A stretch of DNA of 13,574 nt from an uncultured Atopobiaceae bacterium (lineage in GTDB: Bacteria; Actinomycetota; Coriobacteriia; Coriobacteriales; Atopobiaceae): the NCBI GenBank assembly GCA_947581665.1, contig CANPVI010000019.1, positions 1 through 13,574 on the forward strand. Direction: 5' to 3'. Position numbers and translations under genes: made by a program. Shown piece after piece: positions 12,441 to 13,574 of the stretch; within the stretch, counting starts at the first letter, position 1; every line of letters begins with the position of its first letter. The notes under the pieces are model-generated. The model saw nothing but the letters and a program-made list of their open reading frames with translations. It searched no databases and had not been told where the DNA came from.

Positions 12441-13280
12441 GTGCGGGGGGCAGACGCGAAGCGATGCGTGAGCCGTGCCGATGCGCTGCGGCTCGCCGGG
12501 CTCGCGTGTGCGAGCGGAGCCTGCGCGTGGCTCGCCTCAGGCCTTGCGGGCTGCGGCGAGGCGGCGTCCGAGGGATACCAAGGCCCCACCCTCACCCCGG
12601 GCACGCTCACCATCATCTCCTCCATCAACTGGCCACCCTTCGTGATCAGCGAGGATGGCGCGGACAAGGGGCTCGGCGTCTCCGTGTGCAACACGATCGG
12701 AGAGGAGCTCGGGCTCGACCTCGACGCGTTGAGTTGCGAGACGGACGCGGAGGTCTACAGCGCGCTCAGCGCCGGCAAGGCCGACCTCGGCGGCGTCATC
12801 GCGCGCGAGGACGAGGTGCCCGAGGGGTTCGCCCCAAGCGAATCCATCATGCCCTGCAACATCTCGCTCGTCTCCAAGGGCGAGCTGCGGGAGAACGACC
12901 TCGGGGACCTCGACGTGCCCGAGACGCAGATCCTCGCCATCGACCACCCCGTCGTGCGCGAGTGGATCGAATCCACCTTCACCGACTTGAAGGTCACCTA
13001 CAAGGAGGACCCCCTCGCCATCCTGAACGCCGTGCGCGCGGGCACCGTACCCTTCTGCGTGCTCACGCGCCCCGAGGCGCTCTACTACCTGAACTCCGTG
13101 TACACCACGCTCACGGAGGGCATGCTCGTGGTCACGGGCGAGAGGTTCACCTTCGTGACGCTCGAGGAGAACCGGGAGCTCATCGACGCGGTGGACGGCG
13201 TGATCGTGGGCCTCGAGGATTCCGGTGAGATCGCCTCGCTCGAGGCCATGTGGTTCGGCACGCAGCTCATGAGCGATTAG
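12441..13280 (+). CDS. lipoprotein of the amino-acid ABC transporter solute-binding type (divergent)
   Basis: This is a predicted membrane-anchored solute-binding protein of about 279 residues. The N-terminus has basic residues, a hydrophobic core (LRLAGLACASGACAWLASG) and a lipobox LAGC with Cys38 as the lipid-attachment site. The body resembles the extracellular solute-binding family 3 fold. TLTIISSINWPPFVI (56-69) matches the usual first strand, GLGVSVCNTIGEELGL the first helix, and SALSAGKADLGGVIARED the lobe 1 segment. YKEDPLAILNAVRAGTVPFCVLTRPEALYYL (187-217) matches the lobe 2 segment. The usual Thr-Pro-Glu-Arg ligand motif is replaced by AREDEVPEGF, so the ligand is uncertain. Start choice is open: the GTG at 12441 has AAGGGGGG seven bases upstream and gives a neat signal peptide, while in-frame ATGs at 12348 and 12396 lack a ribosome site. 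Four further cysteines lie in the mature part. It converges on the ABC ATPase gene. Confidence 0.75.
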   Translation: MRGADAKRCVSRADALRLAGLACASGACAWLASGLAGCGEAASEGYQGPTLTPGTLTIISSINWPPFVISEDGADKGLGVSVCNTIGEELGLDLDALSCETDAEVYSALSAGKADLGGVIAREDEVPEGFAPSESIMPCNISLVSKGELRENDLGDLDVPETQILAIDHPVVREWIESTFTDLKVTYKEDPLAILNAVRAGTVPFCVLTRPEALYYLNSVYTTLTEGMLVVTGERFTFVTLEENRELIDAVDGVIVGLEDSGEIASLEAMWFGTQLMSD

Positions 13281-13283
13281 CGC

Positions 13284-13303
13284 GCGTGCGCTTCGACGCA
13301 CGC
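13284..13303. terminator. stem-loop between convergent genes
   Basis: GCGTGCG and CGCACGC form a perfect 7-bp stem with a CTTCGA loop, three bases after the lipoprotein gene stop. No T-run follows on either strand. Its place between convergent genes suggests shared transcription ending or mRNA 3'-end protection. Confidence 0.5.
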
Positions 13304-13331
13304 CGCCCGGACGGACCTGGCAGCGGCGCCG

Positions 13332-13574
13332 CTAGTCTTGGATGTTGCCGATGAACGCGGCGGTGCGCTCGTTTTGCGGATGGTCGAAGACGGCCTCGGG
13401 CGTGCCCTCCTCCACGACGACGCCACCCTCCATGAAGACGACGCGGTCTGCCACGTCGCGCGCGAACCCCATCTCGTGGGTGACGACGATCATCGTCATG
13501 CCGGAGTTCAGCGCGAGGTCGCGCATGACGTCGAGGACGCCGCGCACGAGCTCGGGGTCGAGGGCGCTCGTGGG
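13332..13574 (-). CDS. amino-acid ABC transporter ATP-binding protein, C-terminal part
   Basis: The last 80 residues of an ABC ATPase enter from beyond the right edge, so the start, Walker A and signature motif are not in view. The visible part opens with PTSALDPELV, the D-loop that follows Walker B. It then has MTMIVVTHEMGFARDVADRVVFMEGG with the H-loop histidine, GTPEAVFDHPQNERTAAFI, and the stop. THEMGFAR and the final HPQNERT segment are typical of the GlnQ/HisP/ArtM group that energises polar amino-acid uptake. The membrane permease is not in the window. The gene converges on the solute-binding lipoprotein, 51 bases apart. The two probably belong to one transporter, though not to one transcript. 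Confidence 0.9.
   Translation of the reverse strand, partial: PTSALDPELVRGVLDVMRDLALNSGMTMIVVTHEMGFARDVADRVVFMEGGVVVEEGTPEAVFDHPQNERTAAFIGNIQD

Overview
The window is a compact, very G+C-rich bacterial stretch. It is almost wholly housekeeping genes on the minus strand, and it ends in a short accessory transport locus. The minus-strand order, read 5'->3' from right to left, is mtnP, tatA, greA, lysS, clpC, disA, ispD, ispF, cysE, cysS, rlmB, yacP. From clpC onward this matches the Bacillus subtilis clpC-radA-disA-yacL-ispD-ispF-gltX-cysE-cysS-mrnC-rlmB-yacP cluster, with radA, yacL, gltX and mrnC missing. High G+C, a Firmicutes-like backbone, a DisA-type cyclase and a Gram-positive lipoprotein together suggest a high-G+C actinobacterium, most likely of the class Coriobacteriia. 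This placement is inferred from order and composition and was not tested by a search.

Layout. (a) 39-10351 is one tightly packed run, lysS to yacP. Genes abut, overlap or lie at most 39 bases apart, and several stop codons touch the next start. It covers tRNA charging (lysS, cysS), protein quality control (clpC), cyclic-di-AMP synthesis (disA), isoprenoid precursors (ispD, ispF), cysteine synthesis (cysE), rRNA methylation (rlmB) and a NYN-domain RNase (yacP). (b) 10392-10424 is a rho-independent terminator separating lysS from an upstream greA-tatA unit, which has a good sigma-70 type promoter at 11342-11370. (c) 11470-12279 is mtnP (methylthioadenosine phosphorylase). (d) 12280-12440 is a divergent intergenic region with promoter-like and dyad elements. 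(e) 12441-13280 is a plus-strand lipoprotein of the amino-acid ABC transporter solute-binding type. It converges on the C-terminal end of an amino-acid ABC ATPase that runs in from beyond the right edge. The first 38 bases lie beyond the yacP stop and hold nothing I can identify.

The most notable observation is that cysS is broken by a one-base frameshift inside a perfect G+C palindrome. Because CysRS is normally essential, an assembly or sequencing error is the leading explanation. Lesser points are the missing radA, yacL, gltX and mrnC, an apparently degenerate helix-hairpin-helix in DisA, a TTG start on disA, a threonine tail on TatA, and a divergent solute-binding lipoprotein. I saw no CRISPR array, insertion sequence, phage gene, defence system or RNA gene, and no convincing sign of an undescribed system.
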